A stretch of 64,000 nt of DNA from Sphingomonas hankookensis (GCF_028551275.1 NZ_CP117025.1:2658001-2722000), one strand, 5' to 3'; positions 25,793 through 34,745 are shown, counted from the first letter of the stretch. Translations and numbers: made by a program. Notes: generated by a model from the letters alone, not told the origin.

Positions 25793-25921
25793 TGGCGGCG
25801 AGCGACGTTGGCGGTGAGCAGCGACGGGACCACTCCCCTTGGCCCCTGCCCTGCCGATCGCTTAACGTCGCATCAACCCGTGTCCGCTATCGCTGCGGGT
25901 GACGTTAGGGGCCCCTCGCCG

Positions 25922-26062
25922 ATGATCGACAATTTCTCGCTGGGGCTGACCCACCTGCTGATGCTGATCGCGGCGTGGCGGTTGTTGCGGCGGCCGGACC
26001 TCGACGAGGAACGCGTGCGCGACGACGCCCCGCGCAAGGGCCGGGACCGCTTCGGTGCGTGA
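25922..26062 (+). CDS. Small membrane-associated protein upstream of the exosortase-type ligase
   Basis: A 46-residue open frame: MIDNFSLGLTHLLMLIAAWR then LLRRPDLDEERVRDDAPRKG and a short tail. One hydrophobic helix (about residues 8-22) is followed by a charged, arginine-rich tail. It overlaps the start of the ligase gene (GTG at 26055) by 8 bases, and an analogous short gene precedes this ligase in other sphingomonads as far as I recall. That supports a real, co-translated gene. The function is unknown; it may help fold or localise the ligase. Confidence 0.6.
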   Translation: MIDNFSLGLTHLLMLIAAWRLLRRPDLDEERVRDDAPRKGRDRFGA

Positions 26063-27410
26063 TCTCGTCTTCGTCGCATTCCTGGGATTGTTGTTCGCGG
26101 CGGGGTTTCGCAAGCCGTTCGTGTTCGTGCTGACCTATGTCTATATCGACATCGTCTCGCCGCAGCGGCTGACCTATCTGCTGCTCAACTCGGTGCCGAT
26201 CTCGCTGATCGCCTGCGGCCTTGCCGTGCTCGCCTGGGCGGTGGTCGACGACAAGCGCGACACGCGGATGGCGCCGCGCCAGTTCCTGATGCTCGCGCTC
26301 CTGCTCTATTGCCTGTGGACGACCAAGACCGCCGACTTCCCGGTCGAGGCGCAGTTCAAATGGGAATGGGTGTGGAAGGCGCTGGCCTTCGCCATCTTCC
26401 TGCCGCTGACACTTCGGACCAAATTGCGCATCGAATCGCTGCTGCTGTTCATGGTGCTGTCGGCCGCGTCGATCATCATCGTCGGCGGGATCAAGACGCT
26501 GGGGTCGGGCGGCGGCTATGGCGAATTGAACCTGATGGTGTCGAACAATGCCGGCCTGTACGAGGGGTCGACCATTTCGACCGTGGCGATCGCGATCATC
26601 CCGCTGATCCTGTGGTTCAGCCGCTTCGGCACGGTGTTCGCACCCGATTGGCGGGTGCGCGCATTCTGCTATGCCCTCGTCTTCTCCTGCCTGCTGATCC
26701 CGGTCGGCACGTCGACGCGGACCGGGCTGCTGTGCATCGGGCTGCTCGGCGTACTGATGCTGCGCGACGTGAAGCGGCGGCTGACCTATCTGGCGATGGC
26801 GGGCGCGGCGGGGTTGATGGCGGTGCCGTTCCTGCCGTCGGCCTTCACGCAGCGGATGGAGACGATCGGCACCTATCAGGCCGACGCATCGGCATCGACC
26901 CGGCTGGCGGTGTGGATGTGGACGCTCGACTATGTGAAGCAGAACCCGTTCGGCGGGGGCTTCGTCGCCTATCTCCAGAACCGCATCCGTTATGAAAAGG
27001 TCGCGGTGGTCGGCGAGGGCGCGAACCGGACGGTCGAACGCAGCCTGGAGGTCGATGCCGGGCGCGCCTATCACTCGGCCTATTTCGAGATGCTGGGCGA
27101 ACAGGGCTATCCGGGGCTGCTGATCTGGCTGGCGATCAATCTGGGCGGGCTGTTCCGGATGGAGGTGCTCAGGCGGCGCTATGCCAAGGCGGGTGAGGAC
27201 GAGGCGTGGGTCGTGCCACTGGCCGCCGCACTGCAGAACGGGCATATCGTGTATCTGTTCGGCGCGAATTTCGTCGCCATCGCCTTCCAGCCGTTCGTCT
27301 TCATGCTGATCGGCGCGCAGATCGGCCTCGACACCTATCTCGCGCGCAAACGTAGCGAACAGGCTTGGACGCCGATCCAGCGGCGCAAGAAGGGGGCGGT
27401 AGCCGCATGA
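26055..27410 (+). CDS. Putative O-glycosylation ligase, exosortase A-associated (Wzy/WaaL-like)
   Basis: A 451-residue polytopic membrane protein with about 10-12 helices and a large periplasmic loop near residues 290-360 containing AYHSAYFEMLGEQGYPGLL. This loop and the length match the exosortase A-associated ligase subfamily (related to O-antigen ligases and Wzy polymerases) found with PEP-CTERM systems. The start is GTG at 26055. It sits between the 46-residue gene and an acyltransferase, overlapping both. It probably joins or polymerises a surface polysaccharide or glycan. No exosortase or PEP-CTERM gene lies in the window. Confidence 0.85.
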   Translation: MRDLVFVAFLGLLFAAGFRKPFVFVLTYVYIDIVSPQRLTYLLLNSVPISLIACGLAVLAWAVVDDKRDTRMAPRQFLMLALLLYCLWTTKTADFPVEAQFKWEWVWKALAFAIFLPLTLRTKLRIESLLLFMVLSAASIIIVGGIKTLGSGGGYGELNLMVSNNAGLYEGSTISTVAIAIIPLILWFSRFGTVFAPDWRVRAFCYALVFSCLLIPVGTSTRTGLLCIGLLGVLMLRDVKRRLTYLAMAGAAGLMAVPFLPSAFTQRMETIGTYQADASASTRLAVWMWTLDYVKQNPFGGGFVAYLQNRIRYEKVAVVGEGANRTVERSLEVDAGRAYHSAYFEMLGEQGYPGLLIWLAINLGGLFRMEVLRRRYAKAGEDEAWVVPLAAALQNGHIVYLFGANFVAIAFQPFVFMLIGAQIGLDTYLARKRSEQAWTPIQRRKKGAVAA

Positions 27411-28462
27411 ACGAATTGAAGGCGCTGACCGGCGCGCGCGGCCTTGCCGCATGGTGGGTCGTGCTGTTCCACTTGCGCGGATCGATGGCGGAAATGCATC
27501 CGGCGATCGAATCCGCCATCGCCAAGGGCTATCTGGCGGTCGATTTCTTCTTCCTGCTGTCGGGCTTCGTCATCTGGCTGTCGTGGGGGCGGCGGTTCGG
27601 CGAAGGCGGGCTGCCGGTTGCCGGGCGGTTCCTGTGGAAGCGGATGGCACGGATCTGGCCGCTGCACCTGTTCGTGCTGGCCTGTGCGGTCGCGCTGGCC
27701 GTCGTGCTGGCGGCGACCGGGCGCAATATCGATCGCTTTCCCTTTGCCGAACTGCCGCTGCATGTCGTGCTGCTGCAAAGCTGGGGGTTCGTCGATCCGC
27801 TGAAATGGAACGATCCGGCCTGGTCGATCTCGGCCGAATCCGCCGCCTATCTGTTGTTTCCGCTGCTGGCGGTGGCGGTCGACTGGCGCCGCGTGCCGAG
27901 CGTGGTGCTGGTCGCCTTCGTCGCATTGCTGTTGTTCGGGCTGCTGCCGCTATGCGGGCAGGACGGCTTGGGCAGCGAGTTGCAACGCTTTGCCGTGGCG
28001 CGCTGCGTGATCCAGTTTGCCGCCGGGACCGCGATCGGCGCTTTGTGGCTGCGCTGGCAGGGGCGTGACCTTGTCGCGGTATCGGCGGGCATCCTCGCGC
28101 TGGGGCTGGCGGCGGCGTGGGGGACGAAGCTGCTGTCGGAGGCGCATTCGCTGCCCGCCGCACTCGCGTGCCTGTTGCTGGCGGCGGGGATCACGTCGAA
28201 CCGGCGCGGCAACCCGCTGGAATGGTGGCCGATCTACCGGCTGGGCGAGATCAGCTATGCGACCTATCTCGGCCATTTCCTGCTGTGGTTCGTGTTCAAG
28301 CTGGTGCTGGTCGAGGATGCGACCGACGCGCCGCTATGGGTGCTGGCGCTGTATATCGTGGCGGTGATCGCGTCGTCGGAAGTGCTGTATCGCGGCGTAG
28401 AGCGGCCGGCGCAGAACTGGTTGAACCGGGTCGGGGATCGGCGGCGGCTGGCGGTGGCTTAG
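27407..28462 (+). CDS. Acyltransferase 3 family membrane protein
   Basis: A 351-residue integral membrane protein of the acyltransferase-3 (OafA/NodX-type) family. Early motifs are ALTGARGLAAWWVVLFHLRG (with the conserved His) and VDFFFLLSGFVIW; about 9-10 further helices follow. These enzymes O-acylate polysaccharides or lipids. The start at 27407 overlaps the ligase stop as ATGA. It probably modifies the glycan made by the ligase group. A family A repeat pair follows 12 bases after the stop and may act as terminator. Confidence 0.88.
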   Translation: MNELKALTGARGLAAWWVVLFHLRGSMAEMHPAIESAIAKGYLAVDFFFLLSGFVIWLSWGRRFGEGGLPVAGRFLWKRMARIWPLHLFVLACAVALAVVLAATGRNIDRFPFAELPLHVVLLQSWGFVDPLKWNDPAWSISAESAAYLLFPLLAVAVDWRRVPSVVLVAFVALLLFGLLPLCGQDGLGSELQRFAVARCVIQFAAGTAIGALWLRWQGRDLVAVSAGILALGLAAAWGTKLLSEAHSLPAALACLLLAAGITSNRRGNPLEWWPIYRLGEISYATYLGHFLLWFVFKLVLVEDATDAPLWVLALYIVAVIASSEVLYRGVERPAQNWLNRVGDRRRLAVA

Positions 28463-28474
28463 CGTTTCCGCTTA

Positions 28475-28563
28475 CGTCACCCCGGACTTGATCCGGGGTC
28501 CCGCTTTCTTTGCCGCGCGTAGAGGAAGAAGAAGCGGGACCCCGGGTCAAGCCCGGGGTGACG
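28475..28563. repeat. Inverted pair of family A repeats after the acyltransferase gene
   Basis: CGTCACCCCGGACTTGATCC at the left and GGGTCAAGCCCGGGGTGACG at the right are inverted copies of the family A unit, with about 25 bases between. It can form one long hairpin of over 30 bp, placed between two convergent genes (acyltransferase and PfpI protein). A bidirectional terminator role is likely. Confidence 0.8.
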
Positions 28564-28603
28564 TTTGGGGCGGATGGTGAGGATCACCACCCGCCTCCTC
28601 GCC

Positions 28604-29158
28604 TCACGCCTCGGCCAGTTCGCTTTGCAGTGCCTCGATCACCGCCTTCGAAAAGGCGGGAATGTCGTCGGGCTTGCGGCTGGTGATCAGGTTGCCGTCG
28701 ATCACGACCTGTTCGTCGACCACCTCGGCACCGGCATTTTCGAGGTCGGTGCGGACCGATGGCCAGCTGGTCACGCGGCGGCCGTCGACCACGTCGGCCT
28801 CCACCAGCAGCCACGGCGCATGGCAGATGGCGGCGACGATCTTGTCGTCGTCCATGAATTCGCTGACGATCTCGACCGCGCGTTCCTGCATGCGCAGCTT
28901 GTCGGGATTGCCGACGCCGCCGGGCAGCAGCAGCATGTCGAATTCCTCGGTATCCACCGCGTCGAGCGTCAGGTCGGGGGTGATCGTCCGCGCCTTTTCG
29001 CTGTCGTTGACGACGCCCTGGATCGGATCGGTCTTGATCGAGGCGAGCGTCACGTTCGCGCCTGCGTCCAGCAGCGCCTGACGCGGGTCGAACAGTTCGG
29101 ATTCCTCGAACCCGTCGGTGGCGAGGATCAGCACGCGGGCATTGGCGAGGTCGGCCAT
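28604..29158 (-). CDS. DJ-1/PfpI family protein (type 1 glutamine amidotransferase-like)
   Basis: A 184-residue cytoplasmic protein. The nucleophile elbow AAICHAPW holds the conserved cysteine; FEESELFDP carries the conserved acid, and MLLLPGGVGNPDKLR is the usual strand-turn. Members act as glyoxalases, deglycases or proteases, often stress-induced. The start ATG at 29156-29158 gives the family length. It diverges from topoisomerase IB with 128 bases between. Which activity it has is not clear. Confidence 0.9.
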   Translation of the reverse strand: MADLANARVLILATDGFEESELFDPRQALLDAGANVTLASIKTDPIQGVVNDSEKARTITPDLTLDAVDTEEFDMLLLPGGVGNPDKLRMQERAVEIVSEFMDDDKIVAAICHAPWLLVEADVVDGRRVTSWPSVRTDLENAGAEVVDEQVVIDGNLITSRKPDDIPAFSKAVIEALQSELAEA

Positions 29159-29286
29159 GGGAAGTCTCCTGTGCAGGGTGGTCCGCCCCCAACCGGCTGA
29201 CTCCGCGTCGGTTCCCGCCCACGCGGCGGATGCCGGAACGAAGCGACGAGCCGAACATTGATCGGGATATTCGCAGGGACAGCCCG

Positions 29287-30318
29287 ATGGAACCAGCCGA
29301 AGACGACGACCTCCCCTGCCCCGCCGGCTGCGTCTTTTCCGATTGCGAGGCGCCGGGCATCACCCGCAAGAAGCTGACGCGCGGCTGGGGCTATTACGAC
29401 CCGGACGGCGACCGGATCACCGATCGGAACGAGATCGACCGGCTGAACGCCATCGGCCTGCCCCCCGCCTATCGCGACGCATGGTTCTGCCCCGATCCCA
29501 CCGGTCATATCCAGGCGATCGGCTGGGACGAGAAGGGTCGCAAGCAATATCGCTATCACGCCGATTTCCGCGCGGCGCAGGAGAGCGCCAAATATGATCG
29601 CTGCGCGTCGTTCGGGCACAAGCTGCCGAAGCTGCGCGCGCAGGTGGAGCGGGACCTTGCCAAGCGCGCGCTGTCACGCGACCGGGCGGTGGCGGCGGTG
29701 GTGCGGCTGCTCGATCTCGGGCGGGTGCGCGTCGGCAACGAAGGCTATGCGCGGGTGAACAAGAGCTTCGGCGCGACGACGCTGCGCAAGCGGCATGCGA
29801 AGCTGAGCGGGACCAGGCTGAAGCTCCAATATCGCGCCAAGTCGGGCAAGATGCGGGTGCTGACGATCACCGACCGCTCGCTCGCCAGTTTCGTGCGCAA
29901 GTGCCAGGACCTGCCGGGACAGCACCTGTTCCGCTGGGTCGATGCCGAGGGGGAGACGCATCCGGTCACGTCGAGCGACGTCAACGCCTATATCCGCGCG
30001 GCGATGGGCGATGACTTCACCGCCAAGCATTTCCGGACGTGGGGTGCGAGCGTGCTGGCGTTCGCGACGCTCGCCGATGCCGATCAGGATATCAGCCTGA
30101 AGACGATGCTGGGCCCGGTGGTCGATGCGCTGGGCAATACGCCGGCCATCGCCCGCAAATCCTATGTCCACCCGCTGCTGATCGATCTGGTCAAGGACGG
30201 GCAGAGCGCGTTTCGCGAGACCCTGCGCCTGCCACGGGCCGCGAAACATCTCAGCCGCCACGAACGCGGGCTGATCGCGCTGCTCGAAGCGCAGGACCGC
30301 GTCGCCGTCGCCGCTTGA
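29287..30318 (+). CDS. DNA topoisomerase IB (poxvirus/eukaryotic type)
   Basis: A 343-residue type IB topoisomerase, related to poxviral and eukaryotic Top1. The N-terminal DNA-binding part has GYYDPDGDRITDRNEIDRLN and LPPAYRDAWFCPDPTGHIQA. The catalytic domain shows the pentad: RVGNEGYA (Arg), a lysine in the KLQYRAKSGK hairpin, KHFRTWGAS (Arg), and ARKSYVHP with the nucleophile tyrosine (Y293). It relaxes supercoils without ATP. The start at 29287 has CAGGGA upstream; ATG at 29230 is an alternative 19 codons earlier. It is followed 9 bases later by mscS. Confidence 0.92.
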   Translation: MEPAEDDDLPCPAGCVFSDCEAPGITRKKLTRGWGYYDPDGDRITDRNEIDRLNAIGLPPAYRDAWFCPDPTGHIQAIGWDEKGRKQYRYHADFRAAQESAKYDRCASFGHKLPKLRAQVERDLAKRALSRDRAVAAVVRLLDLGRVRVGNEGYARVNKSFGATTLRKRHAKLSGTRLKLQYRAKSGKMRVLTITDRSLASFVRKCQDLPGQHLFRWVDAEGETHPVTSSDVNAYIRAAMGDDFTAKHFRTWGASVLAFATLADADQDISLKTMLGPVVDALGNTPAIARKSYVHPLLIDLVKDGQSAFRETLRLPRAAKHLSRHERGLIALLEAQDRVAVAA

Positions 30319-30327
30319 AGGAACCGC

Positions 30328-31479
30328 ATGAGTACCAATACCACGTCGCCGGCCGCGACCGTCGAGAAGAGCTTCAACGCCGATCAGGCCCAGGCACAGG
30401 CCCGGCTGTTGCTGCAGGACAGTGCCCGGTGGATTTCGGACAACTGGCTGCAGGTGCTGGTGGCGCTGGGCGCCGGTGCGCTGATCGTCATCGTCCTGCT
30501 GCTGGTCCGCCGCTGGGGCATGAAGCTGGCGGGTGAGGACCGCACCGGATGGGGCAGCGTCGCAGGCCGCGCGATCGGGCGGACCGGGCTGTTCTTCATG
30601 GTGATGCTGGCCGCCAAGCTGGTCGACGGCTATGCCAGCGCGCCGCCGATGGTCACCGCGACGATCGAGTTCCTGTTCACCGTCGCCGCCGTGTTCCAGG
30701 CCGCGATCTGGGCGCGCGAGGTCATATTGGGTGCGGTCGAGCGGCGGACGGCGAGCGACCATTATCATGGCGAGGCGCTGGCATCGGCGATGGGGCTGAT
30801 CCGGTTGCTGGTCACCTTCGCGCTGTTCGCCATCGCGCTGATCGTCGTGCTCGACAATCTGGGGGTGAACGTCACGGGTTTGGTCGCCGGCCTCGGCGTC
30901 GGCGGCATCGCCATCGGTCTGGCGGCGCAGGGCATCTTCGCCGACCTGTTCGCCGCGCTGTCGATCATCTTCGACAAGCCGTTTCGGCGCGGCGACAATG
31001 TCCATTACGACCAGACCGACGGGTCGATCGCCGAGATCGGGCTGAAATCCACCCGCATCCGTTCGGTCACCGGCGAAGAGCGGATCATTTCCAACAAGAA
31101 CCTGCTCGACAAGGAAATCACCAACAACACCCGCCGCGCCCATCGCCGGGCGTCGTTCGTGATCGGCGTCACCTATCAGACCGATGCCGAGACCTGCGCG
31201 CGCATCCCGGCGATGCTGCGCGAGGTGGTGGAGGCGGAGGAGCGCGTGTTCGTCCGTTGCGGGCTGATCGGCTTCGGCGCGTCGAGCATCGATTTCGAGC
31301 TGCTCTTCGATTCGGCCGGCGCCGATTATGCAGCGTTTTACGACGGGCGGACGGCGGTCGGCATCGCGATCCTGCGCCGCTTCGCCGCCGAGGGGATCGA
31401 GATCGCCTATCCGACCCAGGTCAATCTGAATGCCCGCGCGGACGGCACGATCGTCGATCCCAGCCCGGCACATCCGTAG
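30328..31479 (+). CDS. Small-conductance mechanosensitive channel (MscS family)
   Basis: A 383-residue channel protein that opens under membrane tension and protects against osmotic downshock. Membrane helices lie around residues 42-62, 88-108, 120-138 and 160-180; the pore helix contains GVNVTGLVAGLGVGGIAIGL, then AAQGIFADLFAALSIIFDKPFRRGD, the MscS signature. The C-terminal mixed domain (GSIAEIGLKSTRIR... NKNLLDKEITN) is standard. It is 9 bases downstream of topoisomerase IB, so the two are likely co-transcribed. The N-terminus is longer than in E. coli MscS. Confidence 0.92.
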   Translation: MSTNTTSPAATVEKSFNADQAQAQARLLLQDSARWISDNWLQVLVALGAGALIVIVLLLVRRWGMKLAGEDRTGWGSVAGRAIGRTGLFFMVMLAAKLVDGYASAPPMVTATIEFLFTVAAVFQAAIWAREVILGAVERRTASDHYHGEALASAMGLIRLLVTFALFAIALIVVLDNLGVNVTGLVAGLGVGGIAIGLAAQGIFADLFAALSIIFDKPFRRGDNVHYDQTDGSIAEIGLKSTRIRSVTGEERIISNKNLLDKEITNNTRRAHRRASFVIGVTYQTDAETCARIPAMLREVVEAEERVFVRCGLIGFGASSIDFELLFDSAGADYAAFYDGRTAVGIAILRRFAAEGIEIAYPTQVNLNARADGTIVDPSPAHP

Positions 31480-31607
31480 CGTTTTTCGAACATCGGGTCT
31501 GCCCTCCCGTCATAGCGCATTTGCCCTTTCGGAAAATTCGGTGCGTCGACGCTTGCAGCGGCGCCGGCCGACGCTATGATCGCCCTAACGTGCGGGAGAG
31601 GATCGCA

Positions 31608-32063
31608 ATGGCCGAAATTGCGGCAGAGGAACTGGCGGCGCAGGTCGGCGCAACATGGCGGTCCGAATGGATCGTCGTCGATCAGGCGATGATCGATGCC
31701 TTTGCCGATGCGACCGGCGACCGGCAATTCATCCATGTCGACCCGCAGGCCGCCGCCGCGACTCCGTTCGGCGGAACCATCGCCCATGGGTTCCTGCTGC
31801 TGTCGCTCATGCCGAGACTGGCGGAGGCGACCGATCTGCCCCGGATCGCCGGCGTGCGGATGGAAGTCAATTATGGCGGCAACCGCACCCGCTTTCTGGC
31901 GCCCGTCCGGTCCGGCTCCCGCATCCGCGGCCGTTTCACGCTGCTGGCGCTGGAGCAGAAACACCCCGGCCAATGGCAGCGGACCAGCGAATATGCCGTC
32001 GAGGTCGACGGCGCCGACTCCCCCGCGCTGATCGCCGAATGGATCAGCCAGTATTTCACCTGA
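31608..32063 (+). CDS. MaoC-like (R)-hydratase/dehydratase
   Basis: A 151-residue hot-dog-fold protein. The hydratase signature is present: [15 protein letters not shown] (catalytic Asp and His) and [15 protein letters not shown]. MaoC-domain hydratases act on enoyl-CoA substrates in beta-oxidation or polyester synthesis. The start ATG at 31608 follows GGGAGAGG. It is followed 17 bases later by the thiolase gene on the same strand, consistent with a fatty-acid or CoA-thioester pathway. The 128 bases upstream contain no visible gene. Confidence 0.9.
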   Translation: MAEIAAEELAAQVGATWRSEWIVVDQAMIDAFADATGDRQFIHVDPQAAAATPFGGTIAHGFLLLSLMPRLAEATDLPRIAGVRMEVNYGGNRTRFLAPVRSGSRIRGRFTLLALEQKHPGQWQRTSEYAVEVDGADSPALIAEWISQYFT

Positions 32064-32080
32064 ACACCCGAGGAAATTCC

Positions 32081-33259
32081 ATGCGCTCTGCCGTCATCGT
32101 ATCGACCGCCCGCACGCCCATCGGCCGCGCCTATCGCGGGGCTTTCAACAACCTGCCCGCGCCGACGCTGGCCGCCCATTCGATCCGAGCTGCGGTCGAG
32201 CGCGCCGGGATCGACGGGGCGGAGGTCGACGACGTGCTGTTGGGCGCGGCGATGCAGCAGGGGCATCAGGCAAACAATATCGCCCGCAACGCCGCGCTGC
32301 GCGCCGGCCTGCCGATCAGCGTTTCGGGCATGTCGATCGACCGGCAATGCGCCAGCGGCCTGATGGCGATCGCCACCGCCGCCAAGCAGATCGTGCACGA
32401 CCGGATGGATATCTGCGTCGCGGGCGGCGTCGAATCGATCAGCCTGGTGCAGACGCCGCAGATGCGCCTTGCACCCGACCCCGAACTGCTCGCGATGCAT
32501 GGCGATATCTACATGCCGATGCTCCAGACCGCCGAGATCGTGGCTGCGCGTTACGGCATCTCGCGCGAGCGGCAGGACGCCTATGCGCTCCAATCGCAGC
32601 AGCGCACCGCCGCCGCGCAGACGGCGGGCCTGTTCGACGCCGAACTCATTCCCGTGACCGCCACGATGAACGTCGTCGACAAGGCGACGAAGGAAGTGTC
32701 GAGCCATGAAGTCACGCTGACCAAGGACGAGGGCAACCGCGCAGATACGACGATCGAGGGGCTGCAGGCGCTCAAGCCCGTGCTGGGCGAACAGGCGGTC
32801 ATCACCGCCGGCAATGCCAGCCAGTTGTCGGACGGATCGTCGGCCTGCGTGGTGATGGAGGAATCGGTGGCGGCGGCCCGCGGGCTGCAGCCGCTCGGCC
32901 GCTATGTCGGGATGGCGGTGGCGGGCACCAAGCCGGACGAGATGGGGATCGGCCCGGTCTATGCGGTGCCGAAGCTGCTCGAACGCTTCGGGCTGAAAAC
33001 GGACGATATCGGGCTGTGGGAGCTGAACGAGGCGTTCGCGGTGCAGGTGCTGCATTGCCAGGACGTGCTGGGCATTCCCAACGACCGGCTGAACGTCAAT
33101 GGCGGCGCGATTGCGATTGGCCATCCGTATGGCATGTCGGGCGCGCGGATGACCGGCCATGCGCTGATCGAAGGCAAGCGGCGTGGCGTGAAATATGTCG
33201 TCATTACGATGTGCGTCGGCGGCGGCATGGGCGCCGCGGGGTTGTTCGAGGTGCTTTGA
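32081..33259 (+). CDS. Acetyl-CoA C-acyltransferase (thiolase)
   Basis: A 392-residue thiolase that cleaves or condenses acyl-CoA and acetyl-CoA. Catalytic residues are C90 in SIDRQCASG, the His of [16 protein letters not shown], and the second Cys in [27 protein letters not shown] is the conserved loop before the His. It is probably cotranscribed with the MaoC hydratase gene. It could serve fatty-acid degradation (FadA-like) or acetoacetyl-CoA synthesis (PhaA-like); the sequence does not separate these. Confidence 0.93.
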   Translation: MRSAVIVSTARTPIGRAYRGAFNNLPAPTLAAHSIRAAVERAGIDGAEVDDVLLGAAMQQGHQANNIARNAALRAGLPISVSGMSIDRQCASGLMAIATAAKQIVHDRMDICVAGGVESISLVQTPQMRLAPDPELLAMHGDIYMPMLQTAEIVAARYGISRERQDAYALQSQQRTAAAQTAGLFDAELIPVTATMNVVDKATKEVSSHEVTLTKDEGNRADTTIEGLQALKPVLGEQAVITAGNASQLSDGSSACVVMEESVAAARGLQPLGRYVGMAVAGTKPDEMGIGPVYAVPKLLERFGLKTDDIGLWELNEAFAVQVLHCQDVLGIPNDRLNVNGGAIAIGHPYGMSGARMTGHALIEGKRRGVKYVVITMCVGGGMGAAGLFEVL

Positions 33260-33271
33260 GAGGGCTCGCGG

Positions 33272-33305
33272 CATCCGACACGGTAGGGAGCCATTGTGTC
33301 GGGTG
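33272..33305 (+). terminator. Hairpin downstream of the thiolase gene
   Basis: CATCCGACAC (33272-33281) pairs with GTGTCGGGTG (33296-33305), nine Watson-Crick pairs and one wobble, around a 14-base loop. It lies 12 bases after the thiolase stop. No T-run follows, so it is a possible terminator only. Confidence 0.4.
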
Positions 33306-33336
33306 CTGGCGATGGAACCGCGACGGTGCCGCGTCC

Positions 33337-33535
33337 ATGGATCCCGGCCTGCGCCGGGATGACGGTTTTGGTGAGACGGACGTCGTCTAAAACGTCGTAG
33401 AACGAACTACCCTCCCCCACCCCGTTCGGTTCGAGCAGCTTCGAGCTTGTCGAGAAGCGTCAGTCGAGAACTTGGTCGCTCGGGACACCCCCTTCTCGAC
33501 TTCGGTTCTCGACAGGCTCTAACCTGCGCTCGAAG
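33337..33535. repeat. Family B copy and a GAGAAG/TCGAC-type palindromic repeat (family D)
   Basis: At 33337-33364 is GGATCCCGGCCTGCGCCGGG followed by ATGACGG, a family B relative. From 33425 to 33535 is a second kind: CGAGCAGCTTCGAGCTTGTC, then GAGAAG...CTTCTCGAC and TTCTCGACAGGCTC, with inner arms that pair across the block. Both are sphingomonad-type intergenic repeats. With the C-run at 33581-33593 they fill the 357-base gap 33260-33616; no gene is seen there. Confidence 0.7.
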
Positions 33536-33580
33536 CAAACGGTGGGTTTGGATGGATAAGGTTGTGGCGATCGGGTAGCG

Positions 33581-33593
33581 CCCCCCCCCCCCC
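33581..33593. repeat. Run of 13 cytosines
   Basis: A C13 run at 33581-33593 follows a G and precedes GCCGGGG, 24 bases from the ilvE stop. Such runs are prone to slippage and to base-calling error. It lies between genes and is not part of a coding region; its length should be regarded as uncertain. Confidence 0.85.
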
Positions 33594-33616
33594 GCCGGGG
33601 AGAGGGCTTTTAGGCG

Positions 33617-34705
33617 TCACCCGATCCGCTGCATCCAGCCGTGCGGGTCGTTGCTCCGCCCCCGCTGGATGTCGGTCAGCTGCTTGAGCAGCGCCTGCGT
33701 CCGCTCGCCGGGCTGGCCGTCGCCGATCTGGAAGCTGAAATCCGCCGACGATACCTTGCCGATCGGCGTCACGACGGCCGCCGTGCCGCAAGCGAACGCC
33801 TCGACCAGGCGGCCGCTGGCGGCATCGGCCTGCCACTCCTCGATCGAATAGCGTTCCTCGCGCACCGTGATCTCCTGATCGCGGGCCAGCGTCAGGATCG
33901 AATCGCGGGTGATGCCGGGCAGGATCGTGCCGGTCAGCGGCGGGGTGAGCATCGTGCCGTCGTCGAACACGAAGAAGATGTTCATGCCGCCCAGTTCCTC
34001 GACCCAGCGGCGCTCGGTCGCGTCGAGGAACACGACCTGATCGCAGCCCTGCCGGATCGCTTCCGACTGGGCGAGCAGGCTGGCGGCATAGTTGCCGCCG
34101 CACTTGGCATCGCCGGTGCCGCCGGGCGCGGCGCGGGTAAATTCCTTCGACACCCAGAGCGACACGCTCTTGGCACCGCCCGGCCAGTAATTGCCGACCG
34201 CCGAGGCGATCACGCAATAGAGATATTCGGCCGAGGGCTTCACGCCGAGGAACGTCTCGGACGCGATCATGAACGGGCGGAGGTAGAGCGCGCTGCCCTC
34301 GCCGGCCGGAATCCACTCGCGCTCGGCCAGCGTCAGTTCGCGGCACGACGCGACGAACAGGTCCTCGGGCAGCTCGGCCATGGCGAGGCGCTTGGCCGAC
34401 CGCCGGAACCGGGCGGCATTCTGTTCGGCGCGGAACAGCGCGACGCCGCCATCGGGCAGCGTGTAGGCCTTCAGTCCCTCGAAGATTTCCTGCGCATAGT
34501 GGAGCACGGCGGCGGCCGGGTCCATGACGATCGGCGCGCGCGCGGTGATCTTCGCGTCGTGCCAGCCCTTGTCCTCCGACCAGCGGATCGTCGCCATGTG
34601 ATCGGTGAATACCCGGCCAAAGCCCGGATTGACGATCCGCGCCGCCCGCTCGCTCGCCTCGACCGGGGTCGCATGGGGTTCGAAGGCGAAGCTCGGCTGC
34701 GTCAT
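33617..34705 (-). CDS. ilvE: Branched-chain amino acid aminotransferase
   Basis: A 362-residue fold-type IV PLP enzyme that transaminates leucine, isoleucine and valine. The PLP lysine is in GTGDAKCGGNYAASLLAQ; LHYAQEIFEGLKAY and ATERRWVEELGGMNIFFV are typical, and CGTAAVVTPIG holds the C-terminal phosphate site. The start at 34705 (MTQPSFAFE) follows AAGAGGAC at correct spacing; a longer frame overlaps the marR region. It diverges from marR with 40 bases between their starts, so MarR could control it. Confidence 0.94.
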   Translation of the reverse strand: MTQPSFAFEPHATPVEASERAARIVNPGFGRVFTDHMATIRWSEDKGWHDAKITARAPIVMDPAAAVLHYAQEIFEGLKAYTLPDGGVALFRAEQNAARFRRSAKRLAMAELPEDLFVASCRELTLAEREWIPAGEGSALYLRPFMIASETFLGVKPSAEYLYCVIASAVGNYWPGGAKSVSLWVSKEFTRAAPGGTGDAKCGGNYAASLLAQSEAIRQGCDQVVFLDATERRWVEELGGMNIFFVFDDGTMLTPPLTGTILPGITRDSILTLARDQEITVREERYSIEEWQADAASGRLVEAFACGTAAVVTPIGKVSSADFSFQIGDGQPGERTQALLKQLTDIQRGRSNDPHGWMQRIG

Positions 34706-34745
34706 GGCGTCCTCTTGGATGAATGCTTGCGGAGGGGTAGGCCGG

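Noticed and set aside
25905..27452. Minus-strand frame of about 515 codons opposite the ligase gene
   Set aside because: No domain or signal; the plus-strand membrane protein explains the region.
29674..31473. Minus-strand frame of about 600 codons opposite topoisomerase IB and MscS
   Set aside because: It spans two clear plus-strand genes and reads as Asp/Arg/His-rich low-complexity sequence.
33581..33593. C-run as part of an ilvE terminator
   Set aside because: No paired arm followed by a T-run on the minus strand was found; the run is more likely a repeat-edge feature or an error.
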